DNA from: Blasia pusilla
Lineage: Eukaryota; Marchantiophyta; Marchantiopsida; Blasiales
Direction: 5' to 3'
DNA length: 64,000 nt
NCBI GenBank assembly: GCA_050084515.1
Contig: CM114272.1
Location: 9,982,001 to 10,046,000, forward strand
The notes beneath the pieces were generated by a model. That model was given only the letters and a program-made list of their open reading frames with translations, was not told the DNA's origin and made no database searches. Numbering within the stretch: position 1 is the stretch's first letter; every line of letters starts with the position of its first letter. The translations under genes and the position numbers were made by a program. Below, piece by piece: positions 23,330-35,399 of the stretch.

Positions 23330-23960
23330 CGCATTCCACTCCCTACACATGTGAGTCAAGTTCGTGCATTCATGGGATTGGAAAACTTCTATGGAAGATA
23401 GGTCAAGGGTTTCAGTTCAATTGCAAAGAAGCTAACCTTGCTGACCAAGGTAGATCAGGAGTGGCATTGGGGGGATGAGCAAGAGAGAGCATTTCAACTG
23501 CTCAAGGAACGATTAATGTCCGTGCCTATATTGAGGAGACCTATCAGGCGGCATCCTTTCCAATTGCATACCGATTGGAGCATATTGGGGCTTGGAGCCA
23601 TGTTCACCCAGCATGACGATGAGGGTAGAGAGTTCATGATGGCTTATGCTAGTTGCTCAAACAAAGTTGGAGAGGCAAAGTATAGTTTGTATGAGGGTGA
23701 GTGCTTGGCTGCAGTGTGGGTTGTCGTATATTTCACATGTTATTTATTCGGTAACCCCTTTACCATCACTACTAATCATCAGCCACTTAAGTGGCTGATG
23801 GAGTCTGACAAGCTTACATGGAAGCTTGTGAGGTGGGCTCTTTTGTTGCAGGAGTATGACTTCTAGGTGGTGCATAGACTTGGGACGCTCAACCAGAATG
23901 CAGATGGTTTGAGCCATAACCAATGCTTGAGTCAGCAAACTGCGATTGGAACTCGTTGGC
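23330..23960 (+). pseudogene. Ty3 RNase H domain
   Basis: RNase H degrades template RNA during reverse transcription. The tether reads WHWGDEQERAFQLLKERL. The first catalytic Asp lies in FQLHTDWSILGLGAMFTQHD and the Glu in YEGECLAAVW. The expected third Asp before HQPLKWL reads Asn (TTNHQPLKWL), which would fit a G-to-A change. The end block LNQNADGLSHNQ occurs after a TAG at about 23865. Frame is lost between 23318 and 23438. Confidence 0.7.
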
Positions 23961-24189
23961 ATGGTGAGAGTGATGAGGAGTTGGTGCCAAGATGGCACGC
24001 GTGAGTCTACTTGAGCTTGTTGACTATGGAGAGCCTGATTGCTGAGACTTCGAGGGCGAGGTTTGATAGAGAGTCCTTAGATCCAGAGGCCGGTGAGGAA
24101 ACTATTGGTGGCTGAGACATTCATGACGATGGAGTACCTGCGTACTGGCAGAGTTGTGAGCACAGTGGATGCTAGAGAGCCGGATTGGA

Positions 24190-25420
24190 TCCTACAACAA
24201 GCTAGATGGTTCCGGTAGGAAGGGACACATGTGTTGCGAGTTTGGGAGGATGGTAGAGTGCGTGTAGTGCCTCATCCTTCATAGAGAGCACGTTTTGTGC
24301 ATCATGCCCACGAGGAGTTGGGTCATTTTGGAGTGAAGCGGACGCACAGCTTGCTCCAAATACACTATTGGTGGCGAGGCATGCAGACTGACGTTCAACA
24401 GTTTGTTGCCAGGTGCATGGTTTGTGATCGGGTTCGGGCATCGTTCAATGCTCCAACTCCACAGTTGCATCCACGTCCGATCATGAGTTTAGATTATAGA
24501 TGGAGTTTGGATTTTGCAAGACCTTTGGTTTTGACAGAGCGTCATAGTCGTTATGTGGTGGTGATGGTTGAGCACTTCTCAAAGTGGATAGAGTTGGTTG
24601 CATTGCCTAACGAAGCAAGTGAGGGAGTAGCATATGCCTTCCTAGATTGAGTGTTGAGTCATTACGGTGCACCAGCTGAGGTGTTGACAAACCAAGGTAC
24701 AAAGTTTCGCGGGGAGTTTTAGGCCTTGTGTGATCAGGCGCTAATTGGCCACCGCACCACTTCACGAGATCATCTTGAGGCGGATGGACTAGCGGAGAGG
24801 GTTGTGCAGACAATAAAGAGAGGATTACGCAAGTATGGCTTGTAGAGAGGTCACCTAGGAGATTGGGACCTCTAGTTTCCGTGGTTGGCGATGGGATACA
24901 AATTCAGGAGGCCGGCATCCTTACCGTCTTTCTCACCGTACTTGCTATTTTATGGCCGAGAGCCAGATTTACCTGCGGCCATTCATCGAGATGTTGGTGA
25001 GGTGTTGAACCTTGATGACCCTGATGTATGGATGCGAGCATATTCTGAGAAGGCTGAGTTGTTTCGGAGAGTGATGCCCATGGCGTTTGAGAACTTGGCG
25101 ATTGCGCAACATCGAGATACGTTGAGTATGCGACTATTTGGGGAGGTGGTTATCGACCTACTATCCGTAGGTTTCATCAGGAAGACTATGTCTACTTGCA
25201 GCAGACGAGACACCCACGATGTTGGATGTGACTGCAGGGCGCACCATCTTAAGAGTGCGTGAGATTTTTCCATATGGTGTTCTCTTATTGGAGGAACGTG
25301 ATGGTATGGTTTGAAAGGATCATGTGCGTAACTGTGCACCATGTCTCCTTCCTAACAGTGAAGGTATAGTTGATTCAAGCTTAGCAGCAATTCTTGCAGG
25401 CTTGCGATGTATGGAAAGGC
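24190..25420 (+). pseudogene. Ty3 integrase and C-terminal tail
   Basis: The zinc-binding HHCC region spans 24297-24430 (HEELGHFGVKR, then CMVCDR). In the catalytic core the first Asp is in SLDFARPL; the second, expected before QGTKF, reads Asn (TNQGTKF); the Glu region is in DGLAERVVQTIKRG. The distal part contains a block with LLFYGREPDLPAAIHRD and, in other frames, ENLAIAQHRDTL and VREIFPYGVLLLEERDG, which looks like an integrase C-terminal module, ending in CAPCLLPNSEG and GLRCM near 25410. Multiple stops occur. What follows 25420 is unrelated. Confidence 0.7.
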
Positions 25421-25454
25421 CCGATATAGCGAGGATTAAACTTACAAATACCTA

Positions 25455-25715
25455 CTAATGATAAATTGGTTGTTGCTAACCAAACCTTGTCCCCTTCAAA
25501 AAAACTTGATTTCGGACAATAGCCAACTTCTCCTTAGCAAGGAGAACTTCTTTCTGAATCTGATCCACAAACTCATTATTTGTTCTTATCTTTGTAGATT
25601 CATTAGGAAGTTTTCCTATTCGAGTGAGACTAGAGGAGTGAGCAATTGGAACTGAATATCCAATTCTGTCATTCTTTTGTGAATCTGGAGGAAGGAAGGA
25701 GTGAGCCATGAGCAT
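25455..25715 (-). pseudogene. Fragment of another Ty3 integrase (minus strand)
   Basis: This 79-residue open stretch contains SVPIAHSSSLTRIGKLP and NEFVDQIQKEVLLAKEKL, which resembles the helical linker between integrase core and GPY module in Ty3 elements. Nothing else of this element is recognisable nearby. Short length keeps confidence low. Confidence 0.4.
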
Positions 25716-26289
25716 TCGGCACTCTTTCAGGTGAAGGATTTTTCACACGTCCAAGTTTTAGGCGAGTTGGCAAAGCGACGCAGCATTCGGAACCCAAGTT
25801 CCCATTGGGATCAGTCCGTCGTCCCTTTCACGTGTGAGTTTGGCGCAGCAAAGCGTGGGCGCGAGGACTTGGCAAGCTGATGTTGAGCATAACTTCCAGG
25901 TCACCCATCCCAAATCTATTCCACTAGAGTGTGCTTAACTAGAGAGTTCTTCTGCATGTTGTGTTACCAACACACCCACAAGGAAGTGATGGCCACATGT
26001 TGCACACATGGGAATTTATTCACTTACCTTACTGCTTATAGAGATGTTTGAGGAGTGTTTTTTGGTGACACACATTGTGGATTAGTGCGTTGGTGAGTGC
26101 ACGGCACTACCGCGACTATTGTAGAGAGCTTGGTGGGATGAATGTATACCACACTAGTTGGGAGTGACTTAGTATGCGGGCTATTTGCCAATTTTTTATC
26201 TCAAGTGAGATAAGTGGGGGTGTGTCCAAAGTTTGGGCATTGTCTAGTGCGAAGCTAGTGGCTCGGGAGTGAGTCATAGTAGTTTGCAG
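25716..26289. other. No recognisable gene; upstream of second gag
   Basis: No open frame of interest. The stretch lies where the 5' LTR and leader of the second gag element would be, but no LTR ends or partner copy could be recognised. Confidence 0.4.
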
Positions 26290-27620
26290 GTTTCACCACG
26301 GCGCATCCACATAGTATTGGGGAGCGTGGTAGTGGTAGAAGTGGCGGAGGATTTACACCGAGTAGGGCTAGGTATTGAGGGTTTCCACACGAGCAACCAC
26401 CTCAACCTCCAGTTGTAGTTACTCCAGAGATGACGTCAACGGATTCTGAGTTACCTGAGAGGCCACGGAGTGTCGCAAGTGTCGCCACACTGTTGTTGTG
26501 GGACATGGATGATTGCGATATGTATGGGTCCACGAGGAAACCCCGACGGTTCTCAGGCATGATGGGAACCATCGAGTTGGATGATTTTATGGAGGAGTTT
26601 GATAGTTGGTGCAATGCATAGAGGATGCGGAACCAGTAGAGATTCCACCCCTTTATAGTGTGGAAGGGACTTTTTCAGCATTTGGAGGGCCCTCCCATGG
26701 ATGATTACCAAGAGTTTCGGATTCTCCATGAGGTGGAGATTGAGGCGTGGAAACAATTTTGGTCTCCAGGATATGTGTCTCTCACAAAGCGTGCGGTGTA
26801 TGATGTGGCGGTTGCAGTAGCACCTACTAACCGCATCGAGGAGACACTTACGAGTGTGACCAGCCGAGTACCATTCGCATTCAACCCATTGGTTGAGTTC
26901 TTCCAAGAGTTGGGAATGAACTATCAAGGATGAGAACAGAGAAGCTGAAGTTGATTCATGAGTTTCAGCGGCGAGCGGGAGAGAATCTTCGAGAGGCCTA
27001 TGTACGGCTGTGACGGTTGATCACGGCGACTTAGGGTGTGACGTAGGCACAAGCGGTTCAGTTCTCGTATGTGATGCTAGACCGCGAGATGCAACTCTCT
27101 TACATGTTGGTTCGCCTACTCTTAAGTCTGTATTTTTGTTGGCGGAGCGGATTGAGCTCAACATACTTGAGGAGAGAGTTTTGACGACATGCGCGTCATC
27201 TTCAAGGGAGACGAACCGAGTAACGGTGTCTCCATCAGTGCCGCAACGCACTACTTGAGATAGAGTCATGGGACCGAGGGCTACAGGAGGATACCGAGAG
27301 CCGGGACCACGACTTGTTCAGTCATATGCTGGGCAGCAGGGCTCAGGTATTTCTTGTTGGACTTGTGGAGGATTACATCGTGAGCGAGAGTGTAGACAGT
27401 AGAGTGGAGTGCAGGCAGCACCATCAACTGTTTATGAGGCTGCCCAGGGGAGGCCACCCTTACCTTAGTGTGATCATTGCCAGAGATATGGGCACACACG
27501 TGAGAGATGTTTCGAGCTCCACCCCGAGTTGTGCCTAGAGGGAGGTCGAGGACCTGGAGGTGGCAGAGGACGAGGTGTAGGAGGTCGAGCAACATCGCCA
27601 CTGGCATCCACATTATCCAT
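26290..27620 (+). pseudogene. Second gag of the methyltransferase-bearing Ty3 family
   Basis: It is homologous to the gag at 10366-11590: FSGMMGTIELDDFMEEF matches FSGAIGTIELHDFIVEF, and QHLEGPPMDDYQEF matches HLEGAPMDDYHEF. Two zinc knuckles are visible in the C-terminal part: a compact one (CWTCGGLHRERECR, about 27357-27398) and a well-kept CX2CX4HX4C one (CDHCQRYGHTRERC, about 27466-27507) followed by FELHPELC. Stops at 26620 and 26637 and frame changes near 26930 disable it. The similarity ends near 27620, where AT-rich unrelated DNA begins, so protease, methyltransferase and RT are absent from this copy. Confidence 0.7.
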
Positions 27621-27864
27621 AAGACAATCAGGTTGAATTTTCACTATTACTTTTTAATCAATTGATATTACCTACTACGAAGGTACATGTATCAAATACA
27701 TGACCTTTTCCATAAAAGAAATCACAAGGATTGCTTCATCCAAAAATCATAGCCATTCAATAAATCTCACCTAAATTCCTTTTACATCATCAAATACCCA
27801 TTGGTTATACAAGTAGTTCCACACATCGCAGTAACCTTTGCATTGATGGTAGCCAAAACATTAT

Positions 27865-28440
27865 ACAATAGATTGTAGGGGTAAGAAATCCACCATGAAA
27901 ATAACATATCCAATTAGGAATCTACTATCTTCATGGTGCATACTTGTGTGCATATTGTTCTTTGATAGATGATTATGGCCCCTGCAATGCGACCATTGCA
28001 AGGGCCATAATCATCAAATGCAGAGCCCACAAAATGCAAGTTATTTTGCACGTTCTCAACCCAAGGATATGAATTTATAACGATCAGACGTTAGTATCCT
28101 TGCTAGTTTTAATTCTCCATTTAATACATAATAGAATGGCATCCACAATATTAACTCTAGAATATTACAATAGATTGTAGGTGTAAGAAATCCACCATGA
28201 AAATAACATATCCAATTAGGGATCTATTATCTTCATGGTGCATACTTGTGTGCATGTTGTTCTTTGATAGATGATTACGACTCCTACAATGGTCAATTCC
28301 ATGTGCATAGCCCGCATAATACAACTTATTTTACAGGTTCTCAACCCTAGAATATGCATCTTTAACGGGCAAATGATAATATCCATGCTAATTTTAATTC
28401 TCCCATCCATATTGATCATTCTAGGATGTTATTCCTTGCT
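27865..28440. repeat. Diverged tandem duplication, period about 302 bp
   Basis: The segment starting acaatagattgtagg at 27865 recurs at 28167. Both copies share the order gtaagaaatccaccatgaaaataacatatcc, catggtgcatacttgtgtgc and gttctttgatagatgatta, with scattered differences. The second copy is shortened by a deletion around 28275-28300. No gene lies within it. Confidence 0.85.
27968..28015. repeat. Near-perfect hairpin, 22-bp arms
   Basis: The arms gatgattatggcccctgcaatg and cattgcaagggccataatcatc are separated by cgac, with one mismatched pair. It is present only in the first of the two tandem copies; in the second, the right arm is absent. Confidence 0.8.
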
Positions 28441-30458
28441 TCTTTAACCATCTCCTAATTTTGCGATCACTATCGCCATGTTACTTCTAATAGCCGATTC
28501 ATATTCTCCGAATCTTTGCCATGTTACTCCATTTCATGTTTGGAGACCTTCCAAATGCACCACATGATTATAATAGTCCCCCACATGGTTTCGAACTCCG
28601 TCATAAAACTCAAATCCCTAAACCAAGGCCCGTACTGGTTGTCAAGAGTAATTAGAGTTTTCCATAATACTATGAGCGATAGTTAAAAACCTTGAATACA
28701 TTAACCTTATGTAATAGGTACATCCATTGATATTCATTGTGTAGAGAAATTAAGGTATATTCAAAGAACTTTGAACTTTAAGGGAGCTCAACTGTTGTTT
28801 ATTACAATATGCACATGTAAGGTTTTGATATGACACAAATGATAAGCATTGAAGGGTGGGGTAATGCGACAAAAGGTTACGTAGACAGTTGGAGAACCTT
28901 TGTATTCATGTTTGAGGAAAAGTTCAAATCTCCATACGTAAATCATACACATATCCGGCCATACTAATTTATCATGGAAGATGGCCAATGTACTTCAATG
29001 GTCTAATAGTCCGCTCTATTTCCAAATTTTTACATAGAAAAATGTAGCCCAAGATAAGAGAACGTCGTCCGAAGTTCAGATTATCAATCCTTTCAGCTAA
29101 GACCTGGCGAAGAGAAACCAAGAGATTCATATTATCCAAAATTGGTACAAAAAGAAAAATGATACCCCTTCTACATAATCCCAAACCTGAAAGTAAACTA
29201 CATTTCACTCGTCAAGGAGTTAGTCCCCTGAGCGAGCTTCTGGTTCAATGCAAAACTGACCCCTCATCACCTTTCCGTACCCCAGTTTTGAGGTCCTTCA
29301 TCTCTCATTGTAGTTGCAAAAGTTGAGATCAATACCAAAGAGGTCACACAAGAATTAGGACAAAAGAACCCCCACCTCAACTTCATACAAAGCAATCATA
29401 TCCGACACTTCACAAAATGAGGTTCACTAAATCCACACCTAGTGAGATGACAGGTATCGACCCTCAAGATCTTAAAAGGCACTTGGACATAACCTCCACA
29501 TTGAAGGCCACAAACACTCCTTGTTTATGTGATCGGCTAAGGCTCTGCCATACCTGCAGACCAAGCCTTGTAATAAATTGGAATTGTGATGAATCTGTAG
29601 ACTACACTCCCAGATTTCTGTTTACAACAAAAATGTCAATCTCAGACACCTAAGAGTTGTCTATTGGTGCAATCCTGTGCATCTGTGAGCCTTCACACTC
29701 TACGTTACTACACTGTAAATACTCAATAAACTGAAGGAATGAACTGGGCTCCCAACTAGAGCTGGAGTCAGACAAATTTGTAGTTCCCAATCTTGCTCAT
29801 GCTCAGTTGCTGAAAGGACATGTTCATACCTGCTAGACTGTTGAAACAATTGCTTTGCTAAAAGCCCCGAACAATTCTGTTAGGCACATGCTCCCAATTC
29901 ACCTCCAGCAGAGCTCCACTATTGACAGGTTATTCTCACTTCAAATCTGCTTCAAGGAATATAACAGTGGTGAAGCCCAAAAGTCATTAGCAGTTTGATG
30001 CTGGACTTTGGCATTCTCTGGAAGTTGACAACACACGGGTCCCAGGAATGAAAAACTACAAAGAGTGCTCCATCTGGCAATTAAGGCATGGTGGAACAGC
30101 AAAGAACTTTACTGAAAGCCATTACCACTCTCGAGGAATGTGTGTGGAATACCAAGAAAAGCTCTCTATACAGACTTCATCATACACACTAGTGTCATGG
30201 GTTTAGACATGCCAAAAGTGGGGAGTCCAAAATGGAGGACACGAACCTTCAATCTATAATTGAAGATTGTGGACCGCACTAGATAAGGAACTCCCGTCGT
30301 CGTACTTCAAATCCTTCTGCCCACATCAACCAACATGACATACAATCCGCTTCACCAGACTGAAACTACAATTGAACCAATCAATCCAAAAAGAAATACA
30401 ATCGGCTTCACTAGGATGAAACTACGATTTATTCAATCACTCCCAAAACAATCCATTC
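28441..30458. other. No recognisable gene
   Basis: AT-rich DNA with only short open frames on both strands. The part nearest 30458 may hold further 3' exons or untranslated sequence of the minus-strand gene to its right. Confidence 0.4.
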
Positions 30459-32153
30459 TCAACGACAGTTCAAATTACCTTCAAGATGACAGTCTTCACC
30501 TTGCCCAGAAATATCAACATTACTGGCAGTGAGTTGCTGATCAACATTCTCCTTAATGGACTCGAGGTCATTATTTTTATTTCCACCAAAGGACAACCTC
30601 GATTTTCGACTTGGGCGCCCTGTCAGGCATGAATCTATATTCCAAGCCTTCAATTTTCTCCAAAGCTCCTCTTCTAGGCCTTTTACCCCCATCCGCTTGA
30701 TTGCACTTGCAGTGATATCATCTACCAAAGGTGTAAATCCTTTGGAACTGCTCATCGGAGTAATTGGTGGCAAGACTGAACCTGGAAATGAGGACATGGT
30801 GTTTGCAACGGGATTAAAAACCCAGACTGAAGACCTGAGCTCTCTGAATGAGGATCTCCTCAACTTTCAGGACGTTAAAAAGTAAAGGTAAATTTTGATG
30901 TGAAAGAAAACACTGTCAGGACTTCTCTTACCTGGTGTGAGAAAAGGAGTTTCAGGATATTTCCGTGAAGTAGCACATGGAGTCACAAATTTGGGTTCTG
31001 AAGGAGGAACCGTATTTAGAGAAGAGCCATTACCCTGTAACTGCAGTGGTCTGCATATTCTTGAGGGTGTTTTGCCAAGAAATGGAGTTGAGGGACTTCG
31101 GAGTGATCCAGTTTTGCCAAACCATCTTGGGTACTTTTTTACCAGCTCGGGTGGGGGTAATGGTGTTATAAGCTCCATCGATTTTGGGCTTTTAGGGACC
31201 GCATGCGGAAAATGAGCAGGTGTAGCCAAAGAAGACCCTTTCCTGTCTAGGGTGAGTGCTTCCACTTGTAGTGGACAAGGAGGAGAGGGTGTGCTGGGAA
31301 TTTCTAGGGGAGGAATCACAGCCCTGTTGGTTGACAAGCAACCTCCAAGTGGCACTGGGATTGGGGTTTCCAAGGGAGGGATTACTTCAGCATTGGCTGC
31401 GGTGGAAGAGTTTTCCTGAGAGACTGATCTGGTGGGCGTTTCTGGAAGAGGTCTTCTTACAGCGGCAGCTATGTCACATTCAGAAAAGGATGCAGCAGAG
31501 CATTTAAGAGGAGATGAAGACCAAAGCGAAGGGGTAACCTCACTGGCTTCTGTATCCATTCGAGTTTCCAGCGCAGATCTGACAGCAGAAATGGCTGCAA
31601 GATTTCGCTTGGGCACTACCTGAGACTTATCTAGAGGAGTGAGGGGGAAGAGAGCAATCTCCGCGCTGGAAGGTACAAGGGGTGATGTGCTTATGGAAGA
31701 AGAATTGCAATTATCTACAAGGTTGCAAGGCGAAGTTGCTCCCAGAAAGATCAAATCGTCTAGGTTCGGAACTTGGTTGGACCTCTCGGGCACGACGACC
31801 TTGAAAAAGTTATGCCATTCCTAATCCATAACCAAAAGCGTGTTAGTTTGCGCCTACACCGTGAATTGGTTTGAAAGTCACTAAAAGCAAATCACTAGAA
31901 TACATCGTGCCAGTAAAATAATGAAATTGGAGTGGCAATCGTTCACCTCTAGACATTCGGTCATGTCCACCATCGCTGACGTGAAACTGGTCATCTCTGT
32001 GTCGGAAAGCTGGTTGGAGAGACGCAAGCGATGTGCAGTCTCTATCAGCGCATCGACCTGTTCAAACCATGCTGAGAATGTCAGATCACTAACATCAACA
32101 ACCCTTTTTTCAGAATGCAACCCTTTGGTTCCAAACGTGTAGCGCAATTTCAA
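30459..32153 (-). CDS. Unrecognised multi-exon gene, Ser/Thr-Pro-rich protein (partial model)
   Basis: Three open blocks on the minus strand read as exons. Block A (to 31947) encodes a helical stretch (FSAWFEQVDALIETAHRLRL) and ends at a GTGAAC donor. Block B (31820-30932) starts after ATTAG in matching phase, giving LE-EWHNFF, and runs about 295 residues rich in Ser, Pro and TP/SP pairs, with LVKKYPRWFGKTGSLR and FLTPG just before a consensus GTAAGA donor. Block C (30863 to about 30470) encodes RSSVWVFNPVA, ITASAIKRMGVKGLEEELW and SRKSRLSFGG; its exact acceptor is unresolved because the obvious one gives the wrong phase. Composition suggests a disordered, CDK-phosphorylated type of protein. 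I do not recognise the family. The 5' end is not defined. Confidence 0.5.
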
Positions 32154-33900
32154 GTAATGATAGAGACAGTTCTAAGAATGAACCTTGTTGGAAACGTTCG
32201 AAAATCGAGAGTGCGCTGCGTGCATATCTTGGAGAGGACTATAATTGGTGCTTTCACTGTCCTGAATTCTATGCTCGCCCATATCTTCGAGAGGCGTGAG
32301 GGCCATCTCGATGTGCATTTAAGCTTTGCCGATACTCGATCTCTTCAGCGAATGCATTGGGTGAACCCGCGAGTGCGCAAGCTCTGTGGGGAAGATGAGC
32401 ATGAATGTTAGTGCAGAATGAGATTGTGCAACGAGGAGATCTACTCGCACGAGCAAATTACGAAAAAACTAGATCTGCGCACAAATGTCTCAGGTGATCA
32501 CGACACTGGACTCTATCGCGTTCAAAATTTGAAATTACCAATTTCTGGCTGCACTACCAGGCAAGAAACGGAGAAATCTCTCTCCAGACCGGGTCCGATA
32601 GCGACTCGTTTCCGTGAATGGCACCCTTATACCATCATCCATTCTACTGCCATAGTGGAGTGCTTGCAGAAGTGCTTTTAGGCTAAAATTTGAGCGGGAA
32701 AGCAACGACATAAACACACACATTGGAACCTAGAAGTAAGATTTCGATTTGCGGAAAATGAGTCCAGGGCTAATTCCATCTGGCATGACGAGATTGACAA
32801 AATGGCCATCCGGCTTTGAGTGCATCGCATCACAATTGCATCCCCTGTCCGATCCTGTGGAAGTGACCGTTGAAAGCAGAAGGGAGTTTCGATGCATAGA
32901 CGATTCGCAGGGTACAGTGCGAGATTCGTGTGAGATCCTACTAAACTGTTCACAGGAACAACGCGAATCCAACTACTAATGCGGCAGAGACCGGAGAAGT
33001 CGTCCCCAAACAGCCCATGGGTCCGGGCACACGCCACGCTGACCCTTCGAATTAAAACCATCTGCTTCCGCGAGGGACTGTGAGGACAGCTTAAAGATGG
33101 CCTACTCAACAACTCCGAATCTCGGTTACTACAACAGCTATAGAGCTGCGCAAGGACGGGAGGGGCAAAGCCGTTCCTCTGAGCACTCACAGAAGAACTA
33201 CAAGACTTAACAGCTCCACCGCTGGACACAGATAACCGGATTCAAACAGTACTCCCATTGCCTAAACCAGCGTCAACGACTTCCGACGATAAGATCCTCC
33301 CCCGGCATAGGAAAAACAACGACGACTCTGATGCCACCCAAGAGAAACACACGAGCCACCATGGAGAAGCAGAATCCATCTAGTCACATCCAAAGAACCA
33401 GGCAACCCACCGCCGCAGCAGTCCTTCGAAATCCAAAGTGTTCACAACAGACTCGATCGAGATCGGCTTCCTCGGAACTCCTCCGAAATCCTCCGCACAG
33501 AGGAATTCCTCCTCTCTGCAAATTCACAGTCGGCCGCGACCACTCCGCGACTCATGGCGCTCGGCTCCGTACCTCCACCCCCAAAATGCAAATCCATCTG
33601 CGGCCTATCGACCTCCTCTGCCGATCTTCAAACCGAATCGCGCCGGAGGCGAGCTCGTAATAACACCGCAATAGGGACGGAGTCTGCAGAGCGCAGGGGG
33701 CGCAGCGGCGGGCAGTGGCGGGCGGGAGGGACGAACTTCAAAACAGACGCTGCCCGGAACGAGTGCAGAGGCGACCGGCAGGTACCGGTTGCGCTCCTCC
33801 ATTACGGTGAGGGGAGCCGCCGGCACCTCCGTCGGTCCACTGCCGGTCTCGGCGGTAGACATTATCGGCACCTCCGATTTACGTAAATAATTAAATAATC
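32154..33900. other. GC-rich, CpG-dense stretch; possible promoter/5' exon of the minus-strand gene
   Basis: Base composition changes sharply from the AT-rich surroundings, most strongly at 33320-33880. Open frames occur on both strands there (for example plus 33331-33660 and minus 33605-33871) but none has a known domain. The position upstream of the gene at 30459-32153 fits a promoter and non-coding first exon, which is inference only. Confidence 0.35.
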
Positions 33901-34224
33901 TCCGAACTCGTCAAAGAGGACCTGTACATGTTTTAACGGAAGATTTAATATATCAACTGTGCCCGTCCTTTCACCCGTGCAGTACACTAGTACGGAATAT
34001 GATTTACCACTATTAAACTATTCTATTATGGCGCTAAGTGAATTTTAGGCTTTTGTCTCTAATCTGTAAGCATGTGCGGTGGAATCACTCCATGTGAACC
34101 AATCCTCTCTTACGGTGGAATCAGCTCTCTTGTTGTTCCATTGTCTCTGCTGTTGGTGACCAATAGGGGGGAATGCCCCTTCTTCTTACTTTAAGTTTTG
34201 ACTCTTTGAGTCCCCCCCTTTTGA

Positions 34225-34340
34225 GGAGGGCCAAATTAGATATTAGGGCCAAATTAGATATTAGAGGATTAGTATTTAGGACCCTTATATGTTAAGGAGG
34301 GCCAAATTATATATTAGAAGATTAGTATTTAGGACCCTCA
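34225..34340. repeat. Short tandem duplications (gggccaaattagatatta unit)
   Basis: An 18-bp unit is repeated at 34227 and 34245, and a longer unit (aggagggccaaatta … ttagtatttaggaccct) occurs at about 34225-34286 and 34293-34339. Confidence 0.8.
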
Positions 34341-34784
34341 CATGTGAGCTTTGTTTTTTTTTTCCTTAGGGACAGCTATCCAAGTATGATTCGCATGATT
34401 TTATGTGTAATATGATCTCGATAAAGTTGGTGTGACTTTAATTGAGGTTCGCAAGTTCGTATGACTAAATTAATTGTGAATAACCTTCATTAATGCGAAT
34501 TTGTACAAACCCTAAGGTTGGTTAAAAGAGTAGAAAGGGACCCCTATGAACGATTTCATTTACAAACCCCTAATCCCCTTTTGATGGCTACTATGATTAG
34601 TAATAATCCAATTCTCCCCATAATTCGTGTGAAAGTTCAATACGAATTTTCTAATGTGAACCAAACCAAAATACTGGAGTAGTAAATTTCGAAGGCACCC
34701 CTTCCATGCCTTGTATTTTCATCCATCTTTAAAAGAGGACCGCACACTACATTTATGTGTGGGATAATAGGACTTTAGAGTCGG

Positions 34785-34822
34785 ACATACATATCCCCTT
34801 TAAATACAGGGGATATGTATGT
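34785..34822. repeat. Perfect hairpin, 15-bp arms
   Basis: acatacatatcccct (34785-34799) and aggggatatgtatgt (34808-34822) pair exactly around an 8-nt loop. It lies in non-coding AT-rich DNA. Confidence 0.85.
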
Positions 34823-35128
34823 TCTCTTCTTTATGGAAAGAGGGACAGATCTTATCAATTTCATGCCTCCTCTTTCCATCAAACAATAGTGAGAGTGCCC
34901 TTGGGATGCACTTGCATAATTATAATGCTCCATATTTTTCTACTTTAAGATATAATTAAATAACATTCTAAGGCCATGCAAGTATTCTTTCAATAGCTTC
35001 GTTATATCTCATGAGGCTCCAATGTCTCTACACTCTAGTTTGTGTCTCCTCTAATCTTTGAGATGCCATTATGTGTTGAAGCTCCAATCTATATTTATAT
35101 TATTATTGGAGAATGCCCCTTCATTTTT

Positions 35129-35366
35129 CAAATTCTTTTCCTCTTGACCCTTGGCATTTCCAACCAATGGGATCGTTCGAAATCGATTTAAAATGACATT
35201 TGAATATCATGAGAGGTATGGGATTGGAGCATGCTTCTTAATTTTGCAAACTCTTCTCCTCTTGACACTAGGTATTTCGACCCAATTAGATTGCTCATCT
35301 TCTGAGCCAATAGGATCGCTCGGAGTTCATTGAAAATGACATCTGAATATTATGAGAGGTATAGAA
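35129..35366. repeat. Diverged tandem repeat, unit about 100-120 bp
   Basis: caaattcttttcctcttgacc…gacatttgaatatcatgagaggtat (35129-35220) is repeated with changes and an insertion as caaactcttctcctcttgaca…gacatctgaatattatgagaggtat (35248-35362). Confidence 0.75.
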
Positions 35367-35399
35367 GATATCATGGGAGGTGATATAAACCCGTGCATT

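Larger units (their letters stand above)
10366..25420 (+). mobile_element. Ty3/gypsy element carrying a DNA methyltransferase domain, twice interrupted
   Basis: Plus-strand modules occur in this order: gag (10366-11590), protease (about 12480-12800), cytosine-5 DNA methyltransferase-like domain (about 13165-13953 continuing at 21346-21545), RT (about 21860-23290), RNase H (about 23330-23960), and integrase with C-terminal tail (about 24190-25420). Two later insertions interrupt it: a chromodomain Ty3 element at 13954-21340 with TSD GGTCG, and a solo LTR at 22401-23017 with TSD AAGG. Leaving these out, the element spans about 7 kb. Frame breaks and stops are spread throughout and some catalytic acidic residues are changed, so this copy is inactive. 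Its LTRs were not identified. Confidence 0.75.

Noticed and set aside
33331-33660. Basic plus-strand ORF in the GC-rich block
   Set aside because: Competing open frames exist on both strands in this GC-rich stretch and no domain or splice pattern supports it.
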